Part shown: piece by piece, positions 45,129 through 53,114 of the stretch
How positions within the stretch are numbered: position 1 is the first letter of the stretch
How the letters are laid out: every line of letters starts with the position of its first letter
NCBI RefSeq assembly: GCF_039538365.1
Contig: NZ_BAABCA010000001.1
Span: 558,001 to 622,000, forward strand
Origin: Postechiella marina
GTDB taxonomy: Bacteria; Bacteroidota; Bacteroidia; Flavobacteriales; Flavobacteriaceae
DNA: 64,000 nt
Direction: 5' to 3'
Made by a program: the position numbers and the translations under genes
The notes under the pieces: model-generated
What the model was told of the DNA's origin: nothing
Seen by the model: only the letters and a program-made list of their open reading frames with translations
Database searches by the model: none

Positions 45129-45545
45129 ATGAAGAAATACAACATATGCATAGTCGATGACGATGAAATTTATCAATTTACCATTTCAAAAATGTTAAAG
45201 ACATTTAATTTTGGCGATAAAATTATATCTTTTGAAGATGGAGAAGAGGCTTTGCATTATATGATGGATAATTTAAACAACGAAAAAGAACTTCCAGATG
45301 TTATTTTTCTAGACATTAATATGCCAATAATGGATGGTTTTCAATTTATGGAAGAGTATGTAAAAATAAAACCTAAATTAAGTAAAATAGTAACCATATA
45401 TATGGTTTCTTCTTCGGTAGATCCTGTAGATATTGAAAGAGCAAGAAAAATTGCTGAGATATCAGATTATATTATTAAACCTATAAAGCCAGGAGAATTA
45501 AAAACCATTATAGAATCTATAGAGCCAAAAGGTTTGTTAGAATAA
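45129..45545 (+). CDS. Single-domain response regulator
   Basis: A 138-residue receiver domain without an output domain. The acidic pocket is CIVDDDEIYQF at 7-17, the phosphorylated Asp lies in VIFLDINMPIMDG (about 61), MVSSS supplies the Ser/Thr switch and DYIIKPI the Lys. With no DNA-binding part it must act by protein contact or in a phosphorelay. It is 9 bases downstream of the five-PAS kinase and surely co-transcribed with it. A hairpin at 45572-45598 inside the end of convergent rlmH may terminate it. Confidence 0.92.
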   Translation: MKKYNICIVDDDEIYQFTISKMLKTFNFGDKIISFEDGEEALHYMMDNLNNEKELPDVIFLDINMPIMDGFQFMEEYVKIKPKLSKIVTIYMVSSSVDPVDIERARKIAEISDYIIKPIKPGELKTIIESIEPKGLLE

Positions 45546-45571
45546 ATACTAAAATATTTAAGAGTAATAGC

Positions 45572-45604
45572 AACCCTATTATCTATGATGATAGGGTTCA
45601 TTTT
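45572..45604 (+). terminator. Terminator of the response regulator lying inside rlmH
   Basis: AACCCTAT (45572-45579) pairs with ATAGGGTT (45591-45598) and is followed by CATTTTTT on the plus strand. Most of it lies in the last codons of convergent rlmH (NEPYHHR), so it is both coding and a probable terminator. Confidence 0.55.
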
Positions 45605-46052
45605 TTAAAATAGTAAAACCTCTATACAGTTGCTCTATAACAAATAGACGAACCATTTGATGCGAAAATGTCATTTTAGATAACGATAATTTGCCACGCG
45701 CTTTAGAATATACATCTTCAGAAAAACCATAAGGACCTCCTATAACAAAAACAAGTTGTTTAATACCCGAATTCATATGTTTTTGTAAATATTGAGAAAA
45801 ACCAACAGAATCTAATTGTTTTCCATTCTCATCCAACAAAATTAAAACATCAGTAGCACTTAATTTCGATAAAATAAGAGAGCCTTCTTTGCTTTTTTGT
45901 TGTTTTTCGCTTAAATTCTTAACATTTTTTATGTCTGGAATAATTTCTAAATCAAACTTAATATAATGTTTTAAACGTTTTTCGTATTCGGTTATTAAGT
46001 CCTTAAGTTCCTTATTATCAGTTTTGCCAATGGCAAGTAGTTTTATAGTCAT
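45579..46052 (-). CDS. rlmH: 23S rRNA (pseudouridine-1915-N3) methyltransferase
   Basis: A 157-residue SPOUT methyltransferase that uses S-adenosylmethionine to methylate the pseudouridine at 23S position 1915 (E. coli number). The knotted C-terminal half is clear: LILLDENGKQLDSVGF near 68-83, FVIGGPYGFSEDV near 101-113, LSLSKMTFSHQMVRLFVIEQLYR near 123-145 (a conserved block) and the ending EPYHHR. Length and termini match the family. It faces the response regulator gene 33 bases away. Monocistronic as far as can be seen. Confidence 0.96.
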   Translation of the reverse strand: MTIKLLAIGKTDNKELKDLITEYEKRLKHYIKFDLEIIPDIKNVKNLSEKQQKSKEGSLILSKLSATDVLILLDENGKQLDSVGFSQYLQKHMNSGIKQLVFVIGGPYGFSEDVYSKARGKLSLSKMTFSHQMVRLFVIEQLYRGFTILKNEPYHHR

Positions 46053-46151
46053 ATGGCAAAATTACTATTTACTATTTATGAATTATGTATTTAAATTAAT
46101 AAAAATTAAAAAATTCATAAAATTAAAATTTAAATAAGTGAATCAATTTCT

Positions 46152-46159
46152 TATTTTTG
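46152..46159 (+). promoter_or_regulatory. -7 element (TATTTTTG) for nadC
   Basis: A TAnnTTTG match 19 bases before the nadC ATG. The predicted leader is about 12 bases. Confidence 0.45.
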
Positions 46160-46178
46160 CGTTAAACCATTATTTTTT

Positions 46179-47039
46179 ATGATAACCAAAGAACAATTTG
46201 AAACAGAAATAGAAATTATAATTTCTAATGCTATTAGAGAAGATGTTGGAGACGGAGATCATAGCTCTCTAGCTTGTATTCCTGCCAATGCTAGGGGTAA
46301 AGCAAAACTATTGGTAAAAGATAAAGGGGTAATTGCTGGTGTAGCTTTTGCAAAGCGCGTTTTTAATTACATAGACGAAAATTTAAAAGTAGAAATACTT
46401 ATTGAAGATGGTACCGAGGTAACCTACGGAGATATTGTTTTGTTTGTAGAAGGTTCGCCACAATCGATACTAAAAGCAGAGCGAACTGTGCTTAATGCCA
46501 TGCAGCGTATGAGTGCTATTGCAACAAAAACTAGAGGTTTTGTAAATTTATTAAAAGGAACAAAAACCAGAATTTTAGATACACGTAAAACCACGCCAGG
46601 AATAAGAATGCTAGAAAAATGGGCAGTTAAAATTGGAGGTGGAGACAATCATAGATTTGCTCTTTACGACATGATTATGCTTAAAGACAACCATATAGAT
46701 TTTGCTGGAGGTATTACAAAAGCTATCGATATGACTAAAGAATACCTAAAAGAAACAGGTAGAGATTTAAAAATTATGGTTGAAGCTAGAGATTTGTACG
46801 AAATAGAAGAAATTCTTAAAAGCGAGGGTATTTATAGAATTTTAATAGATAATTTTGATTACGAAGATACTAGAAAAGCAGTAGAGCTAATAGGAGACAA
46901 ATGTCTTACTGAGTCTTCTGGAAATATAAATGAGGCTACAGTTAGGCATTATGCAGAATGTGGTGTAAACTATATTTCTTCTGGAGCATTAACACATTCT
47001 GTTCATAACATGGATTTAAGTTTAAAAGCTGTAAATTAG
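46179..47039 (+). CDS. nadC: Nicotinate-nucleotide pyrophosphorylase (carboxylating)
   Basis: Quinolinate phosphoribosyltransferase, the step from quinolinate and PRPP to nicotinate mononucleotide in de novo NAD synthesis. The 286-residue protein shows EDVGDGDHSS near 20-29, ERTVLNAMQRMSAIAT near 101-116, LDTRKTTPGIRMLEKWAV near 130-147 with the substrate-binding Arg and Lys, GGGDNHRFALYDMIMLKDNH near 153-172, and ESSGNINEATV with SSGALTHS at the C-terminus. No other nad genes are near. It stands between its own -7 element and the BrkB-like gene 74 bases downstream. Confidence 0.96.
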   Translation: MITKEQFETEIEIIISNAIREDVGDGDHSSLACIPANARGKAKLLVKDKGVIAGVAFAKRVFNYIDENLKVEILIEDGTEVTYGDIVLFVEGSPQSILKAERTVLNAMQRMSAIATKTRGFVNLLKGTKTRILDTRKTTPGIRMLEKWAVKIGGGDNHRFALYDMIMLKDNHIDFAGGITKAIDMTKEYLKETGRDLKIMVEARDLYEIEEILKSEGIYRILIDNFDYEDTRKAVELIGDKCLTESSGNINEATVRHYAECGVNYISSGALTHSVHNMDLSLKAVN

Positions 47040-47113
47040 TACACACATTATGTAAAAACCGTTTGATGTTTTTATAATAAGTTTGTAAGTGTATTATTTA
47101 ACAGCATTATTAA

Positions 47114-48055
47114 ATGACAAAACCCATAGAAGACAAGCTAGATAAAATTCCGGTAGTAAATATCTTAGTTCGTTTTTTTAAGCAAATAAAATTACCAGGT
47201 CTAGAGGGACTTTCGTTTTACGATTTACTTGAGCTATACATAACAGGAATTGTTAAAGGCGCTTTAACAACACGAGCTAGTGCTATTGCATTTAGCTTTT
47301 TTATGGCTATTTTTCCTTTTTTACTATTTGTATTAATAATAATTCCTTATGTACCAATAGACGATTTTAGAATAGAATTTCTTTCGTTTTTAGAGTCGTT
47401 TTTACCACCAAGCACATCCGATTTTTTCTTCGATAATATATTCGAGAACATAGAGGGGACACAGCGTGGCGGATTGTTGTCGTCTGTTTTTGTGCTTTCT
47501 ATTGCATTAATGGCAAATGGTGTAAATGCGGTTTTTTCTGGTTTTGAAAACTCGTACCACGAACAACTTACTCGTAATGTAATTAGGCAATATTTATACG
47601 CGCTTGGTATAGCGTTAATTTTGGCCTTTTTGTTAATTATAACCATTATATTTTTAGGTTATTTTCAAATATATGTGGTTCAAGAGTTGTTCTCTGTGTT
47701 AGAGCACAGAGGGTTTAAAGTAGATAGTCAAAGTGTATTTTGGGCAAATATGGCCCAGTATATGTTTTTTGTTCTTATGGTGTATTTAGCTACAGCCACC
47801 TTATATTATTTTGGAACTCAAGAAGGAAAGCATTCAAAGTTTTTCTCGGTAGGTGCATTGTTTACAACATTACTTATTATATTAACCTCTTATTTATTCG
47901 GAATTTATATCGAAAATTTTGGTCAGTACAACAAGCTTTATGGCTCTATAGGCGCCTTATTAATATTATTATTTTATTTATGGCTAAACTCTAATATTTT
48001 ATTGTTAGGTTACGAATTAAATGCGTCATTAAATAAATTAAGAAAAAGTTTTTAA
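47114..48055 (+). CDS. YihY/BrkB family inner-membrane protein
   Basis: A 313-residue membrane protein with about six helices. The first helix region has KGALTTRASAIAFSFFMAIFPFLLF (family-typical, about 52-76, where TTRASAIAFSFF is the hallmark), then a cytoplasmic or periplasmic loop with ESFLPPSTSDFFFDNI, and later YFGTQEGKHSKFFSVGALFTT and YGSIGALLILLFYLWLNS near 275-292. Members were once called ribonuclease BN, which is not supported; the function is unknown and may be transport. It precedes the DUF2147 gene by two bases, so the two are co-transcribed. Confidence 0.9.
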   Translation: MTKPIEDKLDKIPVVNILVRFFKQIKLPGLEGLSFYDLLELYITGIVKGALTTRASAIAFSFFMAIFPFLLFVLIIIPYVPIDDFRIEFLSFLESFLPPSTSDFFFDNIFENIEGTQRGGLLSSVFVLSIALMANGVNAVFSGFENSYHEQLTRNVIRQYLYALGIALILAFLLIITIIFLGYFQIYVVQELFSVLEHRGFKVDSQSVFWANMAQYMFFVLMVYLATATLYYFGTQEGKHSKFFSVGALFTTLLIILTSYLFGIYIENFGQYNKLYGSIGALLILLFYLWLNSNILLLGYELNASLNKLRKSF

Positions 48056-48057
48056 TT

Positions 48058-48483
48058 ATGAAGAATTATATTTTCTTTTTAGCATTTTACATATACTCGT
48101 TACTTACATACTCTCAAGGTGTTTTAGGAAAATGGAAAACTGTTGATGATGAAACAGGAGCAAACAAATCTATAGTAGAGATTTACGAAAAAAATGGTAA
48201 AATATTTGGTAAAGTTATAGAAATACTAAAACCCTTTGATGAGAAAACGCTGTGTCAAAATTGCGATGGCGATAAAAAAGATCAGCCTATTTTAGGTATG
48301 GTAATTATAAACGACTTAGAAAAGCATGGCGAATATTATAAAAATGGTACTATTTTCGATGCAGAAAATGGTAAAGGTTATAAATGCAGAATAAAGTTAG
48401 ATAAAGAAACAGATAAGCTTCAAGTTAGAGGGTATATAGCCTTTCTATACCTTACGCAATATTGGGTTCGATATAACCAGTAG
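48058..48483 (+). CDS. DUF2147 domain-containing secreted protein
   Basis: A 141-residue exported protein. Residues 1-20 are a signal peptide (FFLAFYIYSLLTYSQ). The mature part is a lipocalin-like DUF2147 domain: GKWKTVDDETGANKSIVEIYEKNGKIFGKV (about 25-54, the family's first strands), CQNCDGDKKDQPILGMVII with two Cys near 75-78, and LQVRGYIAFLYLTQYWVR at the end. Probably periplasmic and small-molecule-binding; the ligand is unknown. It lies two bases after the BrkB-like gene and 28 bases before priA. Confidence 0.88.
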   Translation: MKNYIFFLAFYIYSLLTYSQGVLGKWKTVDDETGANKSIVEIYEKNGKIFGKVIEILKPFDEKTLCQNCDGDKKDQPILGMVIINDLEKHGEYYKNGTIFDAENGKGYKCRIKLDKETDKLQVRGYIAFLYLTQYWVRYNQ

Positions 48484-48511
48484 TAATTTTTTAACAGCAA
48501 ATATTAGTAAT

Positions 48512-50962
48512 TTGTATTTTATAGATGTCATCATACCTATTCCCTTAAAAAGACTTTTTACATATCGTGTAACAAAGTCCGAAAGCGATTTTTTAAAAAG
48601 AGGAATGCGCGTGGCTGTACCGTTTGGTAAATCTAAAGTGTACACGGGTATTGTTTTTAAAATACATAATGATGCGCCTACAGCTTACGAAGCTAAAGAT
48701 ATTCAGCAAATTCTAGATAACCAACCGGTTGTAAACGAGAAGCAATTAGATTTATGGCAATGGATATCAGATTATTATCTATGTACGCTGGGCGATGTAA
48801 TGCGAGCTGCACTTCCAAATGCATTTATTCTAGAAAGTGAGACTAATATTATAAAAAATAAAGAAAAAACTATTGACGAATCTGAATTAAAAGACGATGA
48901 GTTTTTAGTTTATGATGCTCTTCATCATCAATCATCATTAAAAATTCATGATATAGTTAATATTCTAGATAAAAATAATGTCTTATCGGTAATTAATAGA
49001 TTACTTGATAAAGATGCTATTATTGTTGAAGAAGAAATTTATGAAAAATATAAGCCTAAATTAGTTAGATATGTGAAGCTAAACGCTACATATTCTGCTG
49101 AAGCATCATTGCATCAATTGTTAAATGATTTAAGTAGAGCGCCTAAACAACGGGATGTTATTATGACATTGTTTTCGGTTTCGGCTAAAACCAAAAAACC
49201 TATAAAAGTTACAGATTTGGTTGCAGAAAGCGGTGCGTCTTCGTCCATAATTAAATCGTTAATAGATAAAGGTGTCTTAGAAGAATACCACATACAAACC
49301 GATAGAGTACAATATTCTGGCGAAGAAAACGAAGCTACAAAAACTCTTAATGCCTATCAAGAAAAAGCATTAGTAGAAATAAAAATAGCGTTTAAAACTT
49401 TTAATACAACGTTATTGCATGGCGTAACATCTTCGGGTAAAACCGAGGTATACGTAAAATTAATTGAAGATGTTTTAAAACAAGGTAGGCAAGTACTGTA
49501 TTTATTGCCAGAAATAGCATTAACAACGCAACTAATTACAAGACTTCAAAATTATTTTGGAGAAAAGGTGGCTGTTTTTCACTCTAAATATTCGTCTCAT
49601 GAGCGTGTTGAAGTTTGGAATCATGTTTTAAGCAATTCCGCGAAAGCGCAAATAGTTTTGGGTGCCAGATCTTCTATATTTTTACCTTTTAAAGATTTGG
49701 GGTTAATAATTGTAGACGAAGAACACGAGCAATCTTTTAAGCAATTTGATCCAGCTCCACGATACCACGCTAGAGATACTGCGGTTGTTTTGGCCCATAT
49801 GCATAAATCTAAAGTATTATTAGGTTCTGCAACACCTAGTTTAGAAAGTTTTTTTAATGCGAAACAAAATAAATATGGTTTTGTAGAAATTAAGCAGAGA
49901 TATAATAATGTATTAATGCCAGATATAGAACTGGTAGATATTAAAGAAAAGCATAAAAAGAAGTTAATGCGAGGGCATTTTAGCGATAGACTTATTGAAG
50001 AAATGACCGAAACTTTGGCAGAAGGACAGCAAATTATTTTGTTTCAAAATAGGCGTGGTTTTTCTCCTATTATAGAGTGTAATACTTGTGGGCACTCCCC
50101 ACAATGTCCTAATTGCGATGTTAGTTTAACCTATCATCAATATAGAAAACAATTACGTTGCCATTATTGCGGTTATGTTTCTGTAATGATAAAAAATTGT
50201 GCAGCTTGTGGGAGTTCAGAATTAGATAATAAAGGTTTTGGCACCGAGCAAATTGAGGAAGAAGCAAAAATGTTGTTTCCAGACCATAAAGTTGGACGCA
50301 TGGATTTAGATACAACTAGAGGTAAGTATGGCTACGAAAAAATAATAACATCTTTTGAGCAGCAAGAGGTTGATATTTTAGTTGGTACACAAATGTTAAC
50401 CAAAGGTTTAGATTTTAGAAACGTAAAACTTGTTGGGGTAATGAACGCCGATAACATGCTTAATTTTCCAGACTTTAGAGCTCACGAGCGTAGTTTTCAA
50501 TTAATACTACAGGTTTCTGGTAGGGCAGGGCGTACCGATAAAAGGGGGAAAGTTTTAATACAAACGTACAATCCATATCATAATATATTACAACAAGTGT
50601 CTACTAATAATTATGTAGGCATGTATAAAGAGCAGATGGACGATAGGTATAATTTTAAATATCCGCCAGTTTATAAGCAAATAAAAATAACACTAAAACA
50701 TAAAGATTTTAATAAAGTAGAAGTGGCTGCAAATTGGCTAGCAAAATCGTTAAGACTATTTTTTAAGGATAATGTGCTTGGGCCAGAGTCGCCACCAATT
50801 GCTAGAATTAGAAATCAGTTTCATAAAAATATTTTAATCAAAATACCTAAACAGCAATCTTTAGTAAAAACAAAAGAAGCTATTATTAAACTAAATAACA
50901 GCTTCTTTAGTATAAAGGATTTTCGGTCAGTTAAAATAATTTTAAATGTCGATAACTTTTAA
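48512..50962 (+). CDS. priA: Primosomal protein N' (PriA helicase)
   Basis: The 816-residue 3'-5' helicase that reloads DnaB at stalled forks. The start is TTG at 48512-48514, giving the usual MYFIDVIIPIPLKRLFTYRV beginning; no ATG fits. The N-terminal DNA-binding region is followed by the helicase core: Walker A HGVTSSGKTEVY near 305, DEEH near 408, GSATPSLESFF and the C-terminal VGTQMLTKGLDF and QVSGRAGRTDK. Between the lobes is the zinc region with eight Cys in pairs (CNTCGHSPQCPNC, RCHYCG, CAACG). One copy of the 13-base GC-rich repeat falls in its coding sequence at 49636. Confidence 0.96.
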   Translation: MYFIDVIIPIPLKRLFTYRVTKSESDFLKRGMRVAVPFGKSKVYTGIVFKIHNDAPTAYEAKDIQQILDNQPVVNEKQLDLWQWISDYYLCTLGDVMRAALPNAFILESETNIIKNKEKTIDESELKDDEFLVYDALHHQSSLKIHDIVNILDKNNVLSVINRLLDKDAIIVEEEIYEKYKPKLVRYVKLNATYSAEASLHQLLNDLSRAPKQRDVIMTLFSVSAKTKKPIKVTDLVAESGASSSIIKSLIDKGVLEEYHIQTDRVQYSGEENEATKTLNAYQEKALVEIKIAFKTFNTTLLHGVTSSGKTEVYVKLIEDVLKQGRQVLYLLPEIALTTQLITRLQNYFGEKVAVFHSKYSSHERVEVWNHVLSNSAKAQIVLGARSSIFLPFKDLGLIIVDEEHEQSFKQFDPAPRYHARDTAVVLAHMHKSKVLLGSATPSLESFFNAKQNKYGFVEIKQRYNNVLMPDIELVDIKEKHKKKLMRGHFSDRLIEEMTETLAEGQQIILFQNRRGFSPIIECNTCGHSPQCPNCDVSLTYHQYRKQLRCHYCGYVSVMIKNCAACGSSELDNKGFGTEQIEEEAKMLFPDHKVGRMDLDTTRGKYGYEKIITSFEQQEVDILVGTQMLTKGLDFRNVKLVGVMNADNMLNFPDFRAHERSFQLILQVSGRAGRTDKRGKVLIQTYNPYHNILQQVSTNNYVGMYKEQMDDRYNFKYPPVYKQIKITLKHKDFNKVEVAANWLAKSLRLFFKDNVLGPESPPIARIRNQFHKNILIKIPKQQSLVKTKEAIIKLNNSFFSIKDFRSVKIILNVDNF
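49636..49648 (+). repeat. Copy 2 of the TTCCGCGAAAGCG oligomer (inside priA)
   Basis: In frame it encodes part of NSAKAQ. With the following CAAA it matches copy 1 over 17 bases. Confidence 0.6.
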
Positions 50963-50978
50963 TTAATTTAGTTGGGTA

Positions 50979-51674
50979 CTAAATATTGTTTAAAGCATCA
51001 ACTAGTTGGGTTTTCTTATTTCTACTTAAAGGAATTTCGTAAGCACCAACTTCAACATTTTTACTATTAAATCTATCTATTTTATCAAGATTAACGATAT
51101 AAGATTTATGAATTCTTAAAAATTTACCATCAGGTAATTCTGCTTCAAAAGATTTCATAGTAGATAAAACTACTAAACTACTATCTTCGGTAACAAGTTT
51201 TACATAATCGCCAAGAGCTTCAATCCATTTAATATCCTTAATATATACTTTACGTTTTTTAAGGTTGCTTTTTACAAAAATATGTTCACCTTCTTCTTCG
51301 TTAAAATCAAGTGTTAATTTGTGTTGCTCAAGTGCTTTTGCTACAGAAGTATTAAAGCGTTCTCTAGTAATTGGCTTATGTAAGTAATCGGTGGCATCGT
51401 AATTAAATGCTTTAAAAGCATATTCGGTTTTACCGGTTACAAAAATAATTTGCGGTTTGTTGTTTAATACATCTAAAAGTTCGAATCCATTTAATACTGG
51501 CATTTCAATATCTAAAAAGATTAAGTCCACTTGGTGTGTATTTAAACCATTTTTTGTCTCTAAGGCACTACTGTACTCTGCAATTAAATTTAGAGAAGGA
51601 TGATTCTCTACTAATTTAACGATAGAGAGCCTTTGTATTGCTGAGTCGTCTACTACTACACAGTTTAAAGTCAT
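50979..51674 (-). CDS. LytTR family response regulator
   Basis: A 231-residue two-domain regulator. A receiver covers 1-120 (CVVVDDSAIQR, LIFLDIEMPVLNGFELL with the phosphorylated Asp near 55, and DYLHKPI), and a LytTR DNA-binding domain covers about 130-231 (FVKSNLKKRKVYIKDIKWIEALGDYVKL near 133-160 and LRIHKSYIVNLDKI near 195-208). No LytS-type kinase gene is adjacent. It converges on priA with 16 bases between stops and diverges from rpsF, with which it shares a 200-base upstream region. Confidence 0.93.
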   Translation of the reverse strand: MTLNCVVVDDSAIQRLSIVKLVENHPSLNLIAEYSSALETKNGLNTHQVDLIFLDIEMPVLNGFELLDVLNNKPQIIFVTGKTEYAFKAFNYDATDYLHKPITRERFNTSVAKALEQHKLTLDFNEEEGEHIFVKSNLKKRKVYIKDIKWIEALGDYVKLVTEDSSLVVLSTMKSFEAELPDGKFLRIHKSYIVNLDKIDRFNSKNVEVGAYEIPLSRNKKTQLVDALNNI

Positions 51675-51813
51675 AACATTTTATATTATTTCGGTTAAGA
51701 TATCGACAATAGTACGATAAATTCCGCTAAAAACCAAATTTCATCGTTTAACTGTCGTTTTTAACATAATTTTAACAGTTTTAAAATACTTACAATTTAT
51801 AATGCAATATATG

Positions 51814-51844
51814 TTGTATATTTTAATTAAAAGAATTATTTTTG
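51814..51844 (+). promoter_or_regulatory. Promoter of the rpsF-rpsR-rplI operon
   Basis: TTG at 51814-51816 and TATTTTTG at 51837-51844 are 20 bases apart, a good fit to the Bacteroidota TTTG/TAnnTTTG pair. The leader would be about 26 bases and is AT-rich. It is the best two-part promoter in the window. Confidence 0.65.
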
Positions 51845-51876
51845 CACCCAATTTTTAACAATAAAAATAGATTTTT

Positions 51877-52215
51877 ATGAATCATTATGAAACTGTTTTC
51901 ATCTTAAATCCCGTTTTATCTGAAGATCAGATAAAGGAGACAGTAAAGAAATACGAAGATTTTCTTGTTTCTAACGGCGCTAAGATGGTATCAAAAGAAA
52001 ACTGGGGGCTTAAAAAATTAGCTTACCCAATTCAAAACAAAAAAAGTGGTTTTTATCACTTATTCGAGTACCAAGTTGCTGGAGAGGTTATTAACCCTTT
52101 AGAAGTAGAATTTAGACGTGATGAGCGTTTTATGCGTCATTTAACAGTGTCTTTAGATAAGCATGCTGTAGCTTGGGCTGAAAGAAGAAGAGAAAAACTT
52201 AAACAAAAAGCTTAA
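51877..52215 (+). CDS. rpsF: 30S ribosomal protein S6
   Basis: A 112-residue ribosomal protein of the 30S platform that pairs with S18. MNHYETVFILNPVLSEDQI, WGLKKLAYPIQNKKSGFYHLFEY and DERFMRHLTVSLDKHA are the standard S6 blocks. The first gene of the conserved rpsF-rpsR-rplI operon, two bases before rpsR. Confidence 0.98.
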   Translation: MNHYETVFILNPVLSEDQIKETVKKYEDFLVSNGAKMVSKENWGLKKLAYPIQNKKSGFYHLFEYQVAGEVINPLEVEFRRDERFMRHLTVSLDKHAVAWAERRREKLKQKA

Positions 52216-52217
52216 TT

Positions 52218-52514
52218 ATGTCATCAATAGAACAACAATCTAAAGGAAAAAAAGACGGAGAAATTAGATATTTAACTCCGCTTAATATTGAAACTAACAA
52301 AGCTAAAAAGTATTGTCGTTTCAAAAAATCAGGAATCAAGTATGTAGATTATAAAGATGCAGACTGGTTATTAAGATTTGTTAACGAGCAAGGTAAAATT
52401 TTACCAAGACGTTTAACAGGAACTTCATTAAAGTATCAAAGAAAAGTGTCTGTAGCTGTAAAAAGAGCACGTCACTTAGCTTTAATGCCTTACGTAGCAG
52501 ATTTATTAAAATAA
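52218..52514 (+). CDS. rpsR: 30S ribosomal protein S18
   Basis: A 98-residue S18. The first 25 residues are a basic, disordered lead; KYCRFKKSGIKYVDYKDADWL, RLTGTSLKYQRKVSVAVKRARHLALMPYV cover the rRNA- and S6-binding core. Short spacing on both sides (2 and 13 bases) marks it as the middle gene of the operon. Confidence 0.98.
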   Translation: MSSIEQQSKGKKDGEIRYLTPLNIETNKAKKYCRFKKSGIKYVDYKDADWLLRFVNEQGKILPRRLTGTSLKYQRKVSVAVKRARHLALMPYVADLLK

Positions 52515-52527
52515 AATACCAATAACA

Positions 52528-52974
52528 ATGGAACTTATATTAAAACAAGACGTTGAAAATTTAGGATTTAAAGACGATATTGTAACAGTTAAGAGCGGTT
52601 ATGGTAGAAACTTTTTAATTCCTCAAAAACAAGCTGTATTAGCTACAATTTCTGCAAAGAAAGTATTAGCAGAAAATTTAAAGCAACGTGCTTTTAAAGA
52701 AAAGAAAATAGTTGATGATGCTAACACAATTGCTGAAGCTTTAAAAGCTTTAGAAATTAAAATAGCAGCTAAAGTAGGAGCAGGAAACAAGTTATTTGGT
52801 TCTGTAAACAACATTGATGTTGCTGCAGCTTTAGAGAAAGAAGGTCAATCTATAGATAAAAAATTCATTACAGTTGCTACTGTAAAAAGAACAGGTAAGT
52901 ATAATGCTGTTGTTCGTTTACATAGAGAAGTATCTGTAGATTTAGAATTTGAAGTTATACCTCAAGCAGATTAA
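52528..52974 (+). CDS. rplI: 50S ribosomal protein L9
   Basis: A 148-residue L9 with the two-domain shape of the family: the N-terminal domain (MELILKQDVENLGFKDDIVTVKSGYGRNFLIPQKQA blocks, including the GYGRNFLIP signature), a long connecting helix and a C-terminal domain beginning near GAGNKLFGSV. Last gene of the rpsF operon, closed by the terminator at 53016-53044. Confidence 0.98.
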   Translation: MELILKQDVENLGFKDDIVTVKSGYGRNFLIPQKQAVLATISAKKVLAENLKQRAFKEKKIVDDANTIAEALKALEIKIAAKVGAGNKLFGSVNNIDVAAALEKEGQSIDKKFITVATVKRTGKYNAVVRLHREVSVDLEFEVIPQAD

Positions 52975-53015
52975 GTTGTGTTAACAAAAAGTTAATAAAA
53001 CCTTAAATAAAATCG

Positions 53016-53044
53016 AGCCACTCTTAGGAGTGGCTTTTTTTTTG
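53016..53044 (+). terminator. Intrinsic terminator of the rpsF-rpsR-rplI operon
   Basis: AGCCACTC/GAGTGGCT makes a perfect 8-bp stem with a TTAG loop and is followed by about nine T residues. Confidence 0.9.
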
Positions 53045-53047
53045 TGC

Positions 53048-53087
53048 TATTTTTGTACTAAGAACTTGTTATGCAAGCATAACAAGT
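53048..53087 (+). promoter_or_regulatory. -7 element and perfect 11-bp dyad at the predicted start of the Oar-like receptor transcript
   Basis: TATTTTTG at 53048-53055 fits the -7 consensus and would start RNA near 53062. ACTTGTTATGC at 53064-53074 and GCATAACAAGT at 53077-53087 form a perfect inverted repeat with an AA centre, exactly at the predicted start. It could be an operator for a dimeric repressor or a 5' stabilising stem-loop in the mRNA. Confidence 0.55.
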
Positions 53088-53114
53088 AAAGACTAACTCA
53101 AATAATTTAATCAA

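Noticed and set aside
51845..51876. S6:S18 autoregulatory RNA in the rpsF leader
   Set aside because: The predicted leader is only about 26-30 bases and AT-rich with no stem and no conserved CCG bulge.
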